DNA from: Rhynchopus sp. YZ270_cl-10 | Lineage: Eukaryota; Euglenozoa; Diplonemea; Diplonemida; Diplonemidae | NCBI GenBank assembly: GCA_964035575.1 | Contig: OZ037882.1 | Span: 186,001-250,000, forward strand | Direction: 5' to 3' | DNA: 64,000 nt | In this document: positions 1-10,529 of the stretch, piece by piece | How the letters are laid out: the number at the start of each line of letters is the position of its first letter | Numbering within the stretch: the first letter of the stretch is position 1 | Made by a program: the position numbers and the translations under genes | The notes under the pieces: model-generated | Seen by the model: only the letters and a program-made list of their open reading frames with translations | The model's database searches: none | What the model was told of the DNA's origin: nothing

Positions 1-1108
1 AATACTCATTTGTGTCCGCCATTTTTTGTGGGGGCGGGGAGGGGAGGGGAGGGGAGGGGGGAGACCGGGGTGTGTGCCTAAGGTGGGGTGGGGTGACAAT
101 GCGGGTAGTTCTCAAAGGAAGCGGAGACGGTCCATATAGGTTGTTGGAGAGGAAGGCTTGCGCTCATGACGACCTTCGCTTCTCCTCATCCTGTTCAAGG
201 TCCATAGGTGTGTCGGCCTCCCAAAATCACGACACCATGATACCCTTAACCTGCTCCGTGCTTTCAGGGCTACCCAAAGATGGTGCAGTTGCCAGTGGTG
301 TGGGCACTGTGACCGCTGCATGGATGAGCAGCTCTCCGCCCCCGCCATTGAGTGTGCCCGCCACCACTACTCTTGATGGAATCGATGAGATCGATCCCAG
401 ACGGTGTGATGGGGGTCCACGATGTCCCCCGGGCGACTATGCGGTGCTGCCGCGTGATCGGATGAGCACGAGAGACGAGGAGAAGCGAGAGCCGGACGGT
501 GACGGAGGAAGCTGCAGGGTTCCTTCAATACTGCACCCTCCCCCGCTGCGAAGCGAAGATCGAGGATCTGCTGCGCTGCAAAGAGAGAAGCGGGGTGGGT
601 GGCAGGGATGGATATCCAGGATGGCAGTGGGCACATGCCGTCGGTGTGTGTTTGGTCGGGTGTGTGCTATCCCCTCCTGGCCGTTGTATATCACGGCGCG
701 GTGCAGTGTCCCGTGAGCCGTGGAACATAGGAGAAGAGAGTTATATAAAAGAAACTGCGGCATGTCTCCCAAGGTGTGGTAAAAATATGGGTAGTTCCCA
801 AAGGAAGAGAGTTCTGGCCCCATAGTGTGATGTGAAATGTGAAAATATTGAAAAGTGACGGTACTGTCTTTTTTTTTCTATTTCCTAATCAATTTACTCA
901 ACTAGAAAGGGGGGGTTGGAGCAAAAAAGGGACACTGTCCCCCCTTTTCTCCCCTCTCTCGATTCTCACCAAAAATCTGGAATATAAAAAAAAAAAAAAA
1001 ATGAAAAAAATGGTTTTTTTCCCCCGGCCCCTGGCTGTGCTGAATTAACACAGAGGGAGAGGGTTGTTGGGGAGGGTAGTTTTGAGGTGGTGGCGGTGGT
1101 GGTGGTGT
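1..1108. other. Leading stretch without a supportable gene
   Basis: The first 60 bases are G-rich (runs of GGGGA). From about 80 to 830 the composition is balanced and long frames are open on both strands, but none has a recognisable domain or a clear start. A degenerate direct repeat is visible: positions 78-137 and 768-815 share the core GGTAGTTCTCAAAGGAAG, with small differences. It may be the edge of a gene or of a repeat continuing outside the window. No function is proposed. Confidence 0.4.
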
Positions 1109-1161
1109 TTTTGAAAACTTGGTTGTATTGGTGTAGCCACCCTAGAGTGTGCTCCACTATA
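1109..1161 (-). repeat. Short dispersed repeat, family A, copy 1
   Basis: Core on the minus strand reads AGTGGAGCACACTCTAGGG then GTGGCTACACCAATACAACC and AAGTTTTC, followed in better copies by an A tract. It has the look of a very short poly(A)-tailed retroposed RNA. Seven copies occur in this window, all in this orientation. Confidence 0.8.
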
Positions 1162-1370
1162 GTGTTTTTATTATTGTCACATCAGAAACTGTACTTTTGA
1201 TTATTTTTTTAAAAGGTTGTCAGTTGTGCAATTATGTGATGTTGTTGCTATCGTTGTTTGCTGCCTTTGTTTCTTTTGTAATGAATCTGAAAAACGGTCA
1301 GCCACAAAAAAAAAATACAGATGGTCTATGCAGAAGCCGTCACCTCTCCCCCGATCTCTGTTTTTGTTTT

Positions 1371-1428
1371 TGCTTTTTTGAAAACTTGGTTGTATTAGTG
1401 TAGCCACCCCAGAGTGTGCTCCCACTAA
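1371..1428 (-). repeat. Short dispersed repeat, family A, copy 2
   Basis: Near-identical to the copy 260 bp away, including the GTGGCTACACTAATACAACC core and the following AAGTTTTCAAAA on the minus strand. Confidence 0.8.
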
Positions 1429-1886
1429 TACACTTACGCTTTTTTTTTTTTTTGTTTGTGTAGTGTTGCATGATAAACACATCAAATGTTCCACATGAAC
1501 CACACCACCTCAATTAAACACCTCCTCTGTTTTAACCCAAACCCCTTTTTTCTGTTTTACGTCTTTGACACCCACTCCCTTTGGTTCCATTTTATTTTTT
1601 TTTCTGTCCGGGACTTCCGAGCGTTTTGTTTTGTTTTTCTTCTTTTTATTAGTTTTTGACAAATCGTACCAAAAGAGTGCTATGTTCTCACACCCGTCAC
1701 CATGGTATGGTGCAAACATAATCTTTGTTTTTTTTACCCCACGAACCCACCCCACCCCAACCCTACCCAACCCCAAGGTGTGTGCCCCATGCACACACAC
1801 GCACCAAAAAACCCCCCCACATAATACCATACCCCAAGGGGAAGGGTGTGGAGGGAGTTCTTTTTTTTTTTTTTTGATTTGTTTGA

Positions 1887-2696
1887 TCATGTTTCCTCCT
1901 TAGCTTCGATGTCCTCGTCTTCTTCAGGCACGCTGCGCACGTACATGACGTTGTTGCATCTGAGAGGAGAGGGTAAAAATGGTATGTGTGCACATTTTGT
2001 ATGAGTCATACACCTAACGTTGGTCGGGTAAAACCCCATGAATTTGTTTCCCCTAAATCCACCAAGTTAATACCCCACCAACGTTTTTTACCCACCAACG
2101 TTTGGTGGACGACTGTATGTTAAAATGTGATACGTAAGGTGGCCTGCATACCTGATAAGGACATCGCCCAGCTGACAACTTGACCCTTCCACAGTCTCGG
2201 AGCATCTGTGTGTGATGATATTGTTGAAAGGCGGCTGATTTGATGGAATAGACAAAATATGTACCACATATAAAAATATGGGGGGAAAGGGAGCTTATAA
2301 AAATGAGCCTAAGTCTTTCGTGTTTAGTAATAAAAAACGGATGTCTACACGGCAGACGAGTTAGAGGGACCACCCGGTAGTGCTTCTACGACAAATGGCC
2401 AGTGTGTTTACGACTAGTTTACGATATCATAAGTAGAGCTACTAGCAACTAGTCGTTGCGACTAGTTCAAGTGGTAGTGGCCTGACTAGTCGTAGTGGGT
2501 CGGAAGGGGAGGGGAGGAGGTGTGTGTGTGTGTGTGTGTGGCAATTCACTTCATACCTCGCCAGCTGCACGTTCATGTACTCGTCAATCGCTGCGAGCAG
2601 CCCCTTGTACTCCTGGCCCCATTTCAACTTCACAATCACGTTTTTCCCGACAAGGTCCTGAAGGAACGGCTTCGGGTTCACAGGCTGCACACTCAT
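1887..2696 (-). CDS. SNRPF: Small nuclear ribonucleoprotein Sm F
   Basis: Three exons: 2696-2557, 2205-2152 and 1959-1887 (stop 1889-1887). The product is 88 residues. It is a member of the seven-protein Sm ring that assembles on U1, U2, U4 and U5 snRNAs. Exon 1 carries the Sm1 motif (residues about 9-46: [18 protein letters not shown], then [19 protein letters not shown]). Exons 2 and 3 carry Sm2 ([14 protein letters not shown]) and a short acidic tail, both typical of SmF (NPKPFL start, IRCNNVLYIR). Both introns open with GTAT and close with CAG: 2556-2206 (351 nt, with a TG microsatellite) and 2151-1960. Phases agree at every junction. The ATG is the only one that gives the family N terminus. 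This gene fixes the eukaryotic nature of the window and its splice-site rule. Confidence 0.93.
2293..2330 (+). repeat. Short dispersed repeat, family D, copy 1, in SmF intron 1
   Basis: Degenerate copy of the motif TTATAAGATGAACCTAAGCC followed by TCTGTGCTTAGTC. Other copies are near 17014, 21823, 27729, 27853 and 44352, all in this orientation. This copy lies inside an intron, so it is transcribed with the gene. Confidence 0.55.
2447..2467. repeat. Perfect palindrome in SmF intron 1
   Basis: AACTAGTCG, a TTG spacer, then CGACTAGTT. ACTAGT recurs several times within 60 bases. A related CTAGTCG...CGACTA pair lies at 17195-17215. Confidence 0.7.
2521..2540. repeat. TG microsatellite in SmF intron 1
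   Basis: Ten TG units, directly inside the 5' part of the first intron (the CA-rich stretch after the splice donor on the minus strand). Confidence 0.95.
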
Positions 2697-4441
2697 GATG
2701 ACTGTTTTCTCACGCCTTTTTCCTTCTTAGGCCTTACCTTGCAAACAACAATATGTCCGCAAAAAAAACCCCTCCCTGTTGTGTTCTGTGTATGCCTGTG
2801 TATGAGGGTAGGATGGGGGTAATCCGATGCGAAGAAACTATCTAACGAACAACCTCAATGTGTCACTTCTCACAGTGTTCATGGATGGGGAACATGGATG
2901 GGGAAGGGAAGAGCTAAATGCGGGGGTAGGGTGAGTAAAAAGGAATCCCCCCCCCTTTTTTTTGTGTTACCTTCTTCTTTCTGTCTGCTTTAGGTGTGAG
3001 TATCACAAAAAAAAATCAATCATCAGACCTGAGCATTGCCTTAGGACACCTGCGTTAATGTGTAACAGATGTACCGCCCCCAGCCAAACTCCCCACCTGA
3101 CTGGTGTCTCCAAACGAGGGCTCACTAGCTAATGCTAGTTTGTCGGATGTACCGCCCCAGACAAAGCTCTCCCCCACCTGAACAGAAAAGAAGAAAAAGA
3201 AGGGGAAAAAAATATATCATCCAAAATCTGCCCAGCCGTATAGAAAAGCCCGATTTTGGTCTGGTTTTTAGGTTATCCATTTTTCGCTAAAAAAATTGTC
3301 CGACCCCGGAATTTTTTCAGATCGCTCCGGAAATTCATACAAGCGCATTTTCGGGGGAAAAAATTACACCCTCGGTGTCGCAAACGCCTGCGGGCGTGCC
3401 CGCAAACATCCTGGAAATTATTAGCCCAATTTTTTTTTTCGATTTTTATTTATTTTGAAAGATCGGGTGTAAAAGCGTTCAACTCTGGGGTCGGACGATT
3501 TTTTTTACGCACCTGTGGTATTCTGAAGAAAAATCGTGAGGGGGGTGGTTTTCAGTAGGTTCCTTAAGGTTTCCCTTACCACACCCATTTCCTTAAGGAT
3601 TTCCCGGGTTTTCCTTCTAATGACCAAGATGTTTCACCTTGACGCAACTTCAAGAAAGTTTTCGATTTTTTTTTCTTTGGAACGAGGGTTCATAATATCA
3701 TTCAAATAACGCCGGTTTCGTCTCACAAAAATTTTTTGACTGTCACTAGTATTTTGTGTGGAATTCGGCCCGTTTTGCTAAGCAATTTGCCTTGTATTAG
3801 TACCTAAAGCCATGGTCTGGTTTTTATGTAACTTTAACTCCACTAAAGTTTTCGATTTTTTTTTTATTTTATTGGGCGGAGTCCGGAAATGCATACAAGC
3901 TAATTTTTTTGGGCGTTTGTTGACACTTTATTTCTTGAGTCGCCGATAAGAAAACGATAAAAAACTGACACGGCCATTTCAGAAATAAATTTTTTTTTAT
4001 TTTTTTGAGATTTTTATTTCTTTTGAAAGCGCGGTTTCGAAACGTTCAATTCCGGTGTCGGACGATAAAAAATATGCATCTCACATTTCTGAGTGAAAAA
4101 TATGAAAAAGTATACGGCTAGCGAGATTTTGGATGATATATGTTTGGTAAGGAATGAACTTATAGCTCGTTTGTCACCTAAAAAGAGAATATTGAAACAG
4201 ATGAAATGGACTTTTCATTGGCACACTACCACACGTCCGTATTTCTTCAATCTGGAAAAAAAAGAGGGAAAAAAAAAAAAAAAATACTCAACTGAACTAA
4301 ACGTACAAGAGGAAACAAAACTCACCATATAAACTGTAGAAAGGGGGTTTTTTTGGAGCTTTTTATAAGATATAACTTCAAAAACACAAAAATTTGGAAA
4401 AAGGAAAAGACCATAATGTGCCTTGTGAACGTAAGGGTAAC

Positions 4442-4475
<34 letters not shown>

Positions 4476-4573
4476 TCCACCTTGAAGGGTTTTTGTTTGT
4501 ACTGAAATGACACAACATGCTTTACGTGGTCTCTATTTTTGTTGAAAAAATAAAAAATGTGGCTTTGAAATAA
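2697..4573. other. Gene-free stretch with a degenerate direct repeat
   Basis: AT-rich sequence with many poly-T and poly-A runs and no convincing coding potential. Two segments, about 3290-3510 and 3850-4075, share an order of motifs: CGGAAAT(T/G)CATACAAGC, then TTTGAAAG, then GTTCAA(C/T)TC and GGTCGGACGAT. They look like two diverged units of one repeat, spaced about 560 bp. The TTTGAAAGAT motif recurs in the satellite-like array near 54 kb. Confidence 0.5.
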
Positions 4574-4700
4574 ATAGCGAAGTTGATAGTGCAAAACGCC
4601 TCTGGGACGCAGGCACCTGCTACCTCCGCGGGTTATCGAACCCCCGGAGTGTTGCCCTTGGGTTAAAAAAGCCCTCTCGTGACAGCCCTCGGTGTGTGAC
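4574..4700 (-). repeat. tRNA-derived SINE-like repeat, family S, copy 1
   Basis: On the minus strand it contains GGGGGTTCGATAACCC, close to the polymerase III B box (GGTTCGANNCC). It then runs through a G/C-rich segment to GGCGTTTTGCACTATCAACTTC. Related sequences occur at 11351, 11785, 21733, 25130, 42171 and 44143, all the same way round. The tRNA origin is an inference from the B-box-like motif only. Confidence 0.5.
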
Positions 4701-4773
4701 CAGAACACCGGAGGGGGCGGAAGCCCGAAAGCCTCTGACTAATAAAAAAGCACTCTCAATAAAAAAAAGACCT

Positions 4774-4848
4774 CTTTTTTTTGATAAAGTGTTGGAGTAG
4801 TGTAGTTGCCTCAGGTTGTGTTGCCACAGTTTGTGCAAATCTTCACTG
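4774..4848 (-). repeat. Short dispersed repeat, family B, copy 1
   Basis: Minus strand: AGTG(G/A)AGATTTGCACAAAC, GTGGCAACACAACC, GGCAACTACACTACTCCAAC, then TATC and an A tract. It shares AGTGGAG, GTGGC and CTACACTA with family A, so the two families are probably related. Nine copies occur in the window, all in this orientation. Confidence 0.85.
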
Positions 4849-5162
4849 TCCTGTTTTTATGAATACCATCCCCGCATAGCCAGCTAAGGCAACGTGGGAA
4901 GTTCCCCCACTTACCTCCCCCTTATGAACGAGAAAGGGGGTTGATTTATGGGGTATATTTTATTTCTTTTTTTTTTTGCGTATTTTGAAACCCTTTTTTT
5001 ACCATTCCTTTTTTAGGGAACGAAGCAAATGCGACACAACTGACAAAAAAGGGGAGTCACTCACCTATATCATTTTTTTTTTTTTTTATAACTCAGTTAT
5101 ACGACCTATACGATAGTCTGTTTCACAAAGTGTCGTCCCTCCCCTCCCCTACCACCATTTTT

Positions 5163-6781
5163 TCATCCACAGAACGCCCTGAAAGACTCCTGCTGCGTTG
5201 CGGTGAGTGCCTTAAGTTGTCCTTCGGGGCTGTCGGCGTAACGGTCGTAGTACCTGCTGTCACCTGCCTTGCCGACTTTGATTGGGATGGGCGCTGGCAC
5301 GTTCTTCTCGAGCAGCACATCCCAGTCGATGCCGCCGAAGTATGCATGCGATTTGATCTCGGCAATACCTCTGTCGCCGCCACCCAGGCGCTGCGCGCTT
5401 TCCTTGATGAGGAACTTCTTGACCAGGTCCTTCGCACGGCTGTCGATCCACTTCGGGAACTTTGGGTTGCCTTCGAGGATCTTCTCGTAGATACGGAAGG
5501 GCGACTCATCGTAGTAGGGTGGGTTGCCTACAAGCATTTCGTAGAGGAGGATGCCTGTGGGGTGTGGGGTGTGGGGTGTAGTTAATTAATGCCTAGTGAG
5601 GGTAATTCTTGCGCAGAATATGGCCCTTATGTGGGGTGTAGTGTAGGGTAGTGGTTTATTGTAGGATGTACTTTGACGCTAAATGATGGTAATTCTTAGA
5701 ATCCAGCAATGGAGGTTACCAAAAATTCAGGTGTAATGTGCCCTTGGGACACCCCCCCCCCCCGATGTTTTTTTAAATTAATTTTAAACGAACCTCAATG
5801 CCCATACCTAATGCCCACCAATCCACGCTCTTCCCATGCCCCTGAGAACGGATCACCTCTGGTGCCAGGTACTCCGGCGTGCCACATAGGGTGTGCGTCT
5901 TGTTGTCCGGCACCTTCTTGGCAAAGCCGAAGTCAATCAGCTTGATGTGCCCTTCGACATCTAACAGCAGGTTCTCCGGCTTCAGGTCACGGTACACAAT
6001 GTCCTTGCTGTGGAGGTACTCAAAGGTGAGCAGCACCTCTGCACTGTAGAACTTCGACACATCGTTCGGGAACTTCCCTGCCTTCCTATGATGTGTAAAG
6101 AGCTCGCCGCCGGGGATGTACTCAAGCAGTAGGTACAGCTTGTTTTCGTCCATGAACTTCTTATACAACTCCACAATGAAGGGGAACCGGATCTCCTCTG
6201 ACAGCAGATGCGCCTCTGTGAGGATGTGGTCCACCTGCTTCATCCTGATGATCTCCTGCTTCTTCAGAATCTTCATTGCGTAGAAGCTGTGGGATGGGGG
6301 GATAGGGTTGATGTCGACGTACAGAGAGAAATGGAAAGACTCAAAGAGGAATATGCAATACAGCAGAGACCCACTGCAAAACTCATGTTACCAAAGTATC
6401 ATGTTACCATGTTGCCGTCGGTTGCTACCGGGGGTAACAAGGCCACCGCGTGTGTCTCAATGGGGGGAGGGGAGAGGGGAGAGGGAAAATGAGGTGTGCG
6501 GGTCACATACCCTGATGAGTGCTTCACGAGGCGGACGCGCCCAAAGGTACCGGTACCTAGCGTTTCTCGGAGTTGCTGTGGGAGAGGGAGAGAGGTGTAC
6601 GACAACAGAACGGTGTTGAAAAAAAAGATCGGGTCTTTTGACACTCATGTTGAGTGCGATTTCCCCAAAAAATCAAGCGTAAAAAAAGGTCTTTCTAGGG
6701 GTTACCCCAAAGCCCCAATACAATCTCTGCACCACATACCAGGTCTTGCAACTGCACGTGCGCGTACTCATCTTCATCCAT
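5163..6781 (-). CDS. PKAC: cAMP-dependent protein kinase-type catalytic subunit (AGC family)
   Basis: Four exons: 6781-6740, 6575-6511, 6286-5808 and 5554-5163. The product is 325 residues. All junctions keep frame, with GTATGT or GTATGG donors and CACAG acceptors. It phosphorylates Ser/Thr in proteins, and in PKA it is released by cAMP-bound regulatory subunits. Visible landmarks are the glycine loop GTGTFGRV (21-28), the ATP-anchoring Lys in YAMK (41), the catalytic YRDLKPEN (134-141, Asp136), DFG (154-156), activation-loop Thr168 in HTLCGTPEYLAPE, and a C-terminal FRAF (320-323) that stands for the FxxF hydrophobic motif. Order and spacing match PKA-C closely, and the N-terminal extension is very short (14 residues, from exon 1). 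PKG-type or another AGC kinase is less likely. No regulatory subunit gene is in the window. Confidence 0.93.
5599..5630 (+). repeat. Intronic repeat, family F, copy 1
   Basis: GGGTAATTCTTGCGCAGAAT followed by ATGGCCC, inside the third intron of the kinase gene. Two further copies lie in intron 2 of the RING-CH gene at 13687 and 13806. A trimmed half-copy (GGTAATTCTTAGAAT) is at 5688. All copies seen are in introns and in one orientation. Confidence 0.75.
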
Positions 6782-7172
6782 TGCCCCCCCTTCGTGCTGT
6801 GTGCACTAGACCCTCACGCCCCCCTACACACCCACAGGGCTAAAAGGGGGCCCCGGTCTACCCCCTTTGCACACACCCTACACCCACAACGGTGTTGCGT
6901 CCACACTCGCTCCTTTGCAAAGCAGTGTCTTTTCACTTCTATTCGCTTCCTTTCACTAGTGTAGTGTACAACGAGGGGGAGAGTGAGGGGGGTGGGGGGA
7001 AGCCTCTCTCGTGCAAGGGGGATGTGTCTGTGCATGTGATGTGTGTGGATGGAGAGGAAGAAAGAAGGAAAAAAGGAAAAAAGGAGGGAAAGAAGTTACC
7101 GTAGTTCGTAAAAAGGTCGAACTTCCAGAAAAATCCGGAAAAGGCCGTCGATAATTTAGTACGAATACAATA
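6782..7172. other. Gene-free spacer upstream of the kinase gene
   Basis: On the minus strand this is C-rich and T-rich (for example the complement of 6960-7110, GGGGGAGAG and GGAAAGAAG runs), as upstream of most genes here. No coding unit or RNA gene is recognised. Confidence 0.45.
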
Positions 7173-7280
7173 ACTTGAAATACAAAGCCCTCAGTGTACC
7201 TTTGGTACAAATGACCGGCTGTACCCCAGGGGGTGGACACCCCAACCATGCAGTCCTACAATCCATTTCGTGGTTTACAT
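7173..7280 (+). repeat. Dispersed repeat, family C, copy 1
   Basis: Begins TTGAAATACAAAGCCCTC, then AGTGTACCTTTGGTAC and a C-rich segment, and ends CAATCCATTTCGTGGTTTAC. It is about 110 bp, the longest form of the family. Copies are near 7897, 11495, 16565, 19049, 23341 and 25014, all in this orientation. Confidence 0.85.
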
Positions 7281-7647
7281 CTGATAAAGAAGGGGGAAAA
7301 TAAGAGGAAAATAAGGGGGGGAAAGTGTACACAACTAGGTTATCTCTATCTATCTCACTCTCGTACTGTCTTTCTCTGTTGTTAAGGTTGTCTTCGTTCA
7401 CCTTTTTTTCGCAACGTTTTCTTTTTGTTGACTTTTGTGACCCTACAATTTAGCCGACTACAACCAATGAGGTTTCATGAGATTCGCCTCTGGGAACAAA
7501 CCTTGTGTAACCCAAGCGCACCTCACTCAGCTCAGGATCAAAACCATGTTTCTTCGTCACTCGAATCGGGGATTGCTCCCCTGAGATCAGTGATCCAGCC
7601 TAATGACGGTTGATATATTCCGCGCTTCACCTCCGTGAAGAGGTTTT
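7281..7647. other. Spacer between kinase and DENN genes
   Basis: A TCTATC-rich microsatellite-like segment (7345-7365), then about 200 bases of balanced composition (7440-7640) with no matching open frame. The latter has no cloverleaf that I can fold, so a tRNA gene was not called. Confidence 0.4.
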
Positions 7648-9099
7648 CTAGAGACAGGGACACCCTGACTTAGGCATGTTGACGTCAAAGCCGTTGCGTT
7701 TGAAGAAGAGCTCGTACGATGCCTGGCTCATTAGTGTCAGCTCAGAGGCCTTGGGAGGGGTGTTCTGCCATCGCCGTGCGTTGGTGAGCTGTGTTTGTGG
7801 GATGGGGTAAATTAAAAAAAACAATTTGTAAACGGTTGTGATATGCTGAAAAGAACTGCTCACTACACGGGGGAAAGGCTCTCCCCAAAAAAAAGTAGAG
7901 TTGAAATACAAAGCCCTCTCGTGAACAGTGTACCTTTGGTATGACCGGCTGTACCAGGGGGTGGACACCCCCCCAACCATGCAGTCGTACAATCCATTTC
8001 GTGGTTTACATTTGGAGAGAAAAAAAAAGACACATACAAGCGCACTGTTCGCATCCTCAAAGAACTGCAACGCCGCTGCACCGTCTTGCGCTGCCTTCAG
8101 CTTTGTCAGAAGCGTGCCGTCTGCCTTGCGCGGTCCTAGCCTCTTGATATCCCCCGAGGAACTGCTGAAGACCATTTCCCTCCCGTCGACACACAAATCA
8201 AAAAGGTTGTGCTTATCCGCAAAGATCCGCTCCGTGGTACATGCAATAAACGTTGTTGCCACTTCCGTTAGGAACGGGATGTCCGCCACCGTCACATAAT
8301 ACAGTCGTGTTGGCAACTCCAAACCACCATGCTGCGATGCAGGCAGCTGCAACAGACTGCACGCCGTGTGCACACGTTGACACATATCCCCTGCAGGAAT
8401 ACCCGAAATGAAGAGAACCCGCGCACGACAGAGCAGCGCCCTCCACAACACAAAGAGCCCTTCACCATAGTAGTCTGCAAGCTGTCCAATCTCCCCACAA
8501 GAAAGCGCAACCCTCGTTAAATACTCATTTGCATCAGCAGAACCCAGCCCAGCAGGCACAACAGGCGGCAACCTGCGGGAGGAGCGGTCCCCTATCCCCC
8601 CTCCATCCTCACCCCCGACGTTTGACCGGGAGTACAGCTCTTTCAATGCGGCATAGTTTGCCTCTGGGTTTTCGTTTGCCTGCTTTGCGTGTCCACGGAG
8701 AACAGTTAAATGCTGGGCTAATTCATAGTGGTGGCGTACTAAGACACCGACAGAACGTTGCCAGGCACCTCGTGGCGCGGTTTTATCGCGTTTCTGATTG
8801 TAGTAAGCGATGCCGTAGAGACCGTGGAACTGAAATAAGGAGAAGTCTTCGTCGACAGCGTGCGCCCCGGAGACCAGAACCTTGAACTCAATGCCCGCAA
8901 GCTGGTCGGTCGAGAGTGGGTACGCCCATTCAATGATGTTCCCTTCGTTCACGTCGAAGCGGGCGACGAAGACTGCCTCCACTGCAGGCTCGGCAAGAGG
9001 TGAGTTGGGGGTGTTGGTGAGGCCAGAGACCCCGACAGGGTGCACAGCAGACATGTCCTGTTGGAGGAGGGGGGCGGCAAGTGATGCGTCCTCAGCCAT
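7648..9099 (-). CDS. DENND11: DENN domain protein, DENND11/LCHN-like
   Basis: Two exons, 9099-8038 and 7788-7648, giving 400 residues. DENN proteins are mostly exchange factors or regulators of Rab GTPases. The N-terminal third follows LCHN closely: AVFVARFDVNEGNIIEWAYP, then GIEFKVLVSGAH, GLYGIAYYN and SVGVLVRHHYEL. The mid region GEGLFVLWRALLCRARVLF matches the central DENN core. The intron (8037-7789) starts GTATGTGTC, ends ACACAG, keeps frame (CTT|CTC) and contains a family C repeat. That repeat happens to be open in frame, so a single long frame reads through the intron. ATG 9099 is chosen because the family-like sequence starts about 35 residues later and no conserved residues lie upstream. 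The last residues are CPCL, a possible prenylation box. Confidence 0.85.
   Translation of the reverse strand: MAEDASLAAPLLQQDMSAVHPVGVSGLTNTPNSPLAEPAVEAVFVARFDVNEGNIIEWAYPLSTDQLAGIEFKVLVSGAHAVDEDFSLFQFHGLYGIAYYNQKRDKTAPRGAWQRSVGVLVRHHYELAQHLTVLRGHAKQANENPEANYAALKELYSRSNVGGEDGGGIGDRSSRRLPPVVPAGLGSADANEYLTRVALSCGEIGQLADYYGEGLFVLWRALLCRARVLFISGIPAGDMCQRVHTACSLLQLPASQHGGLELPTRLYYVTVADIPFLTEVATTFIACTTERIFADKHNLFDLCVDGREMVFSSSSGDIKRLGPRKADGTLLTKLKAAQDGAAALQFFEDANSALVCVFFFLSKCKPRNGLYDCMVGGVSTPWYSRSYQRYTVHERALYFNSTFFWGEPFPRVVSSSFQHITTVYKLFFLIYPIPQTQLTNARRWQNTPPKASELTLMSQASYELFFKRNGFDVNMPKSGCPCL
7897..8011 (+). repeat. Dispersed repeat, family C, copy 2, in the DENN gene intron
   Basis: Near full-length copy with the same start (GTTGAAATACAAAGCCCTC) and end (CAATCCATTTCGTGGTTTAC) as the copy 720 bp away. 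It lies between splice donor 8037 and acceptor 7789, so it is carried in the pre-mRNA. Confidence 0.88.
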
Positions 9100-9430
9100 G
9101 CCCCATTGGTTGTCAAGGTTCGCCAGTTGGGTGTTGGGAGAGGGGTTATGGGGGGTTGGTTGCCTGGAGGGAGGAGGGAGGTTGTATGGGATGGGATGGG
9201 ATGGGGGGTTTGAAAATGTTGTTTGATTATAGACTACTATCACTAGATAATAGCCACGGTTTTTCTTCACAGGATCCTTAAAAGAGAGAGCAAATAGAAG
9301 GAGTACGCTTTGCAGTAGGAGGTGTCAGAAGGAGGGGTTTGAAAATGTTTTTTTGTATGTTTTGAAAGTGTTTTGTGCTCTGTTTAATTGTGCTTGATAG
9401 GTTTTGTAGACGTACGGATGGGAGGGGGGG

Positions 9431-9529
9431 CACAGCTGAGAATAAGCCGGGTCCCCGGTCCCCGGTCCCCGGTCCAGGTCTCAGTCCGGTTGAGCATAAC
9501 CGGGTCCCCGAGTCTTATTCTCAGCTGTG
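9431..9529. repeat. Small inverted-repeat element with GGTCCCC iterations
   Basis: A perfect 16-bp terminal inverted repeat, CACAGCTGAGAATAAG at 9431-9446 and its complement at 9514-9529, encloses three to four GGTCCCC units and a CCGGTTGAGCATAACCGG hairpin. It could be a miniature element or a structured RNA. No clear target duplication is visible because both flanks are G-rich. Confidence 0.75.
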
Positions 9530-9730
9530 TGGGGAGGATGGGGGGGTTTTTCTAAGATTTATGAAAGCGTTTTTGTTCCTTTATTTTTTGTTCATGGAAT
9601 GAAGGGATTCTTTCCGTCCTGAAAAAAATAAGGGGGGGATGGGGGAAGGGGGGGAAGCGAGTGAACAAAACATGATGTGTCTCACGTCGTTATCGCGCTG
9701 GAATAACGCTGGGTTTGGGTGAAGATGTGT

Positions 9731-9790
9731 CGTTTTTTTTTTGAAAACTTGGTTGTATTAGTGTAGCCACCAGAGGATGAACTCCACTAA
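9731..9790 (-). repeat. Short dispersed repeat, family A, copy 3
   Basis: Full core with an A tract on the minus strand. The segment after GTGG reads differently (AGTTCATCCTCTGGTGGC), a variant shared with the copies at 10727 and 44711. Confidence 0.8.
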
Positions 9791-10065
9791 ATTTTTTTTT
9801 TTTGCCAATTCCCTTTCCTCCCTGACGCATACTTTTTACCACACTCAGAAAAAAAAAAAGGAAAAAGAAAAAAAGACAAAACTGAAGGGGAAAAAAACTT
9901 AACCTATAAGAAACTGAGAAAAGAAAGTGAAGTGGCAAGGTGAAACCTCAAGAGTCTCTGAAGGGGGAGGAAGGGGGAAAATCAAATAACGTCAGAGAGA
10001 AAGCTGAGCGTTCTGAAGGTGTGTGGTTTTAAAAAATTAGTTTTTTTTTTTTCTTTTTTCTTTTT

Positions 10066-10124
10066 CGATAAATTGTTGGAGGTAGTTGCCTCGGGTTGTG
10101 TTGCCAGTTGTGCAATCTCCACTT
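10066..10124 (-). repeat. Short dispersed repeat, family B, copy 2
   Basis: Core with small deletions in the ACTACACTA segment. The A-rich tail on the minus strand is interrupted by G. Confidence 0.75.
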
Positions 10125-10477
10125 TTTTTCTTCTTTTTTCTTTGTTGTATCGACGATCACTATGTCCTAAGACGGGTTTTGTGTCACAAAAAAAAAATCA
10201 TCAATTTCATTCAGTCACACAACAAACCTCGGTAGGGTACAAAAAGTATCCTTAGAGACTGTTGAAATCCCAACATGCACCTGAGTTTTTGTTGTATCGA
10301 CAATCACCTACCCGAGGTAGGATCTGTACACAATGTCGCCCGTTTTTTTTTTTTTTTTTTTTACCTCACCGATGTTTTTTGCTGCATGACTGTAAACTCA
10401 CCCACTCTTTTGTTTTGTATTTTTTTTGTGTGTTTTTTTGAATAATTGATAACGTGTAGACACCTCGCTTTTTCTTT

Positions 10478-10529
10478 GTTGAAAAAATTGTTGGAATAGT
10501 GTAGCTGCCACCTATGCAAGCTTCCACTG
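10478..10529 (-). repeat. Short dispersed repeat, family B, copy 3 (short variant)
   Basis: GTGGAAGCTTGCATAGGTGG then CAGCTACACTATTCCAAC. It lacks the central CACAACCGAGG part and resembles the copy at 16359. Confidence 0.65.

Noticed and set aside
7440-7640. tRNA or other polymerase III gene
   Set aside because: A TTCGAGT-like loop is present on the minus strand, but no acceptor or anticodon stem can be paired around it.
7648-9270. DENN protein as one uninterrupted 540-residue frame
   Set aside because: The extra 83 residues fall between good GTATGT and ACACAG splice sites and are translated repeat C. The first 57 residues lie upstream of the likely ATG.
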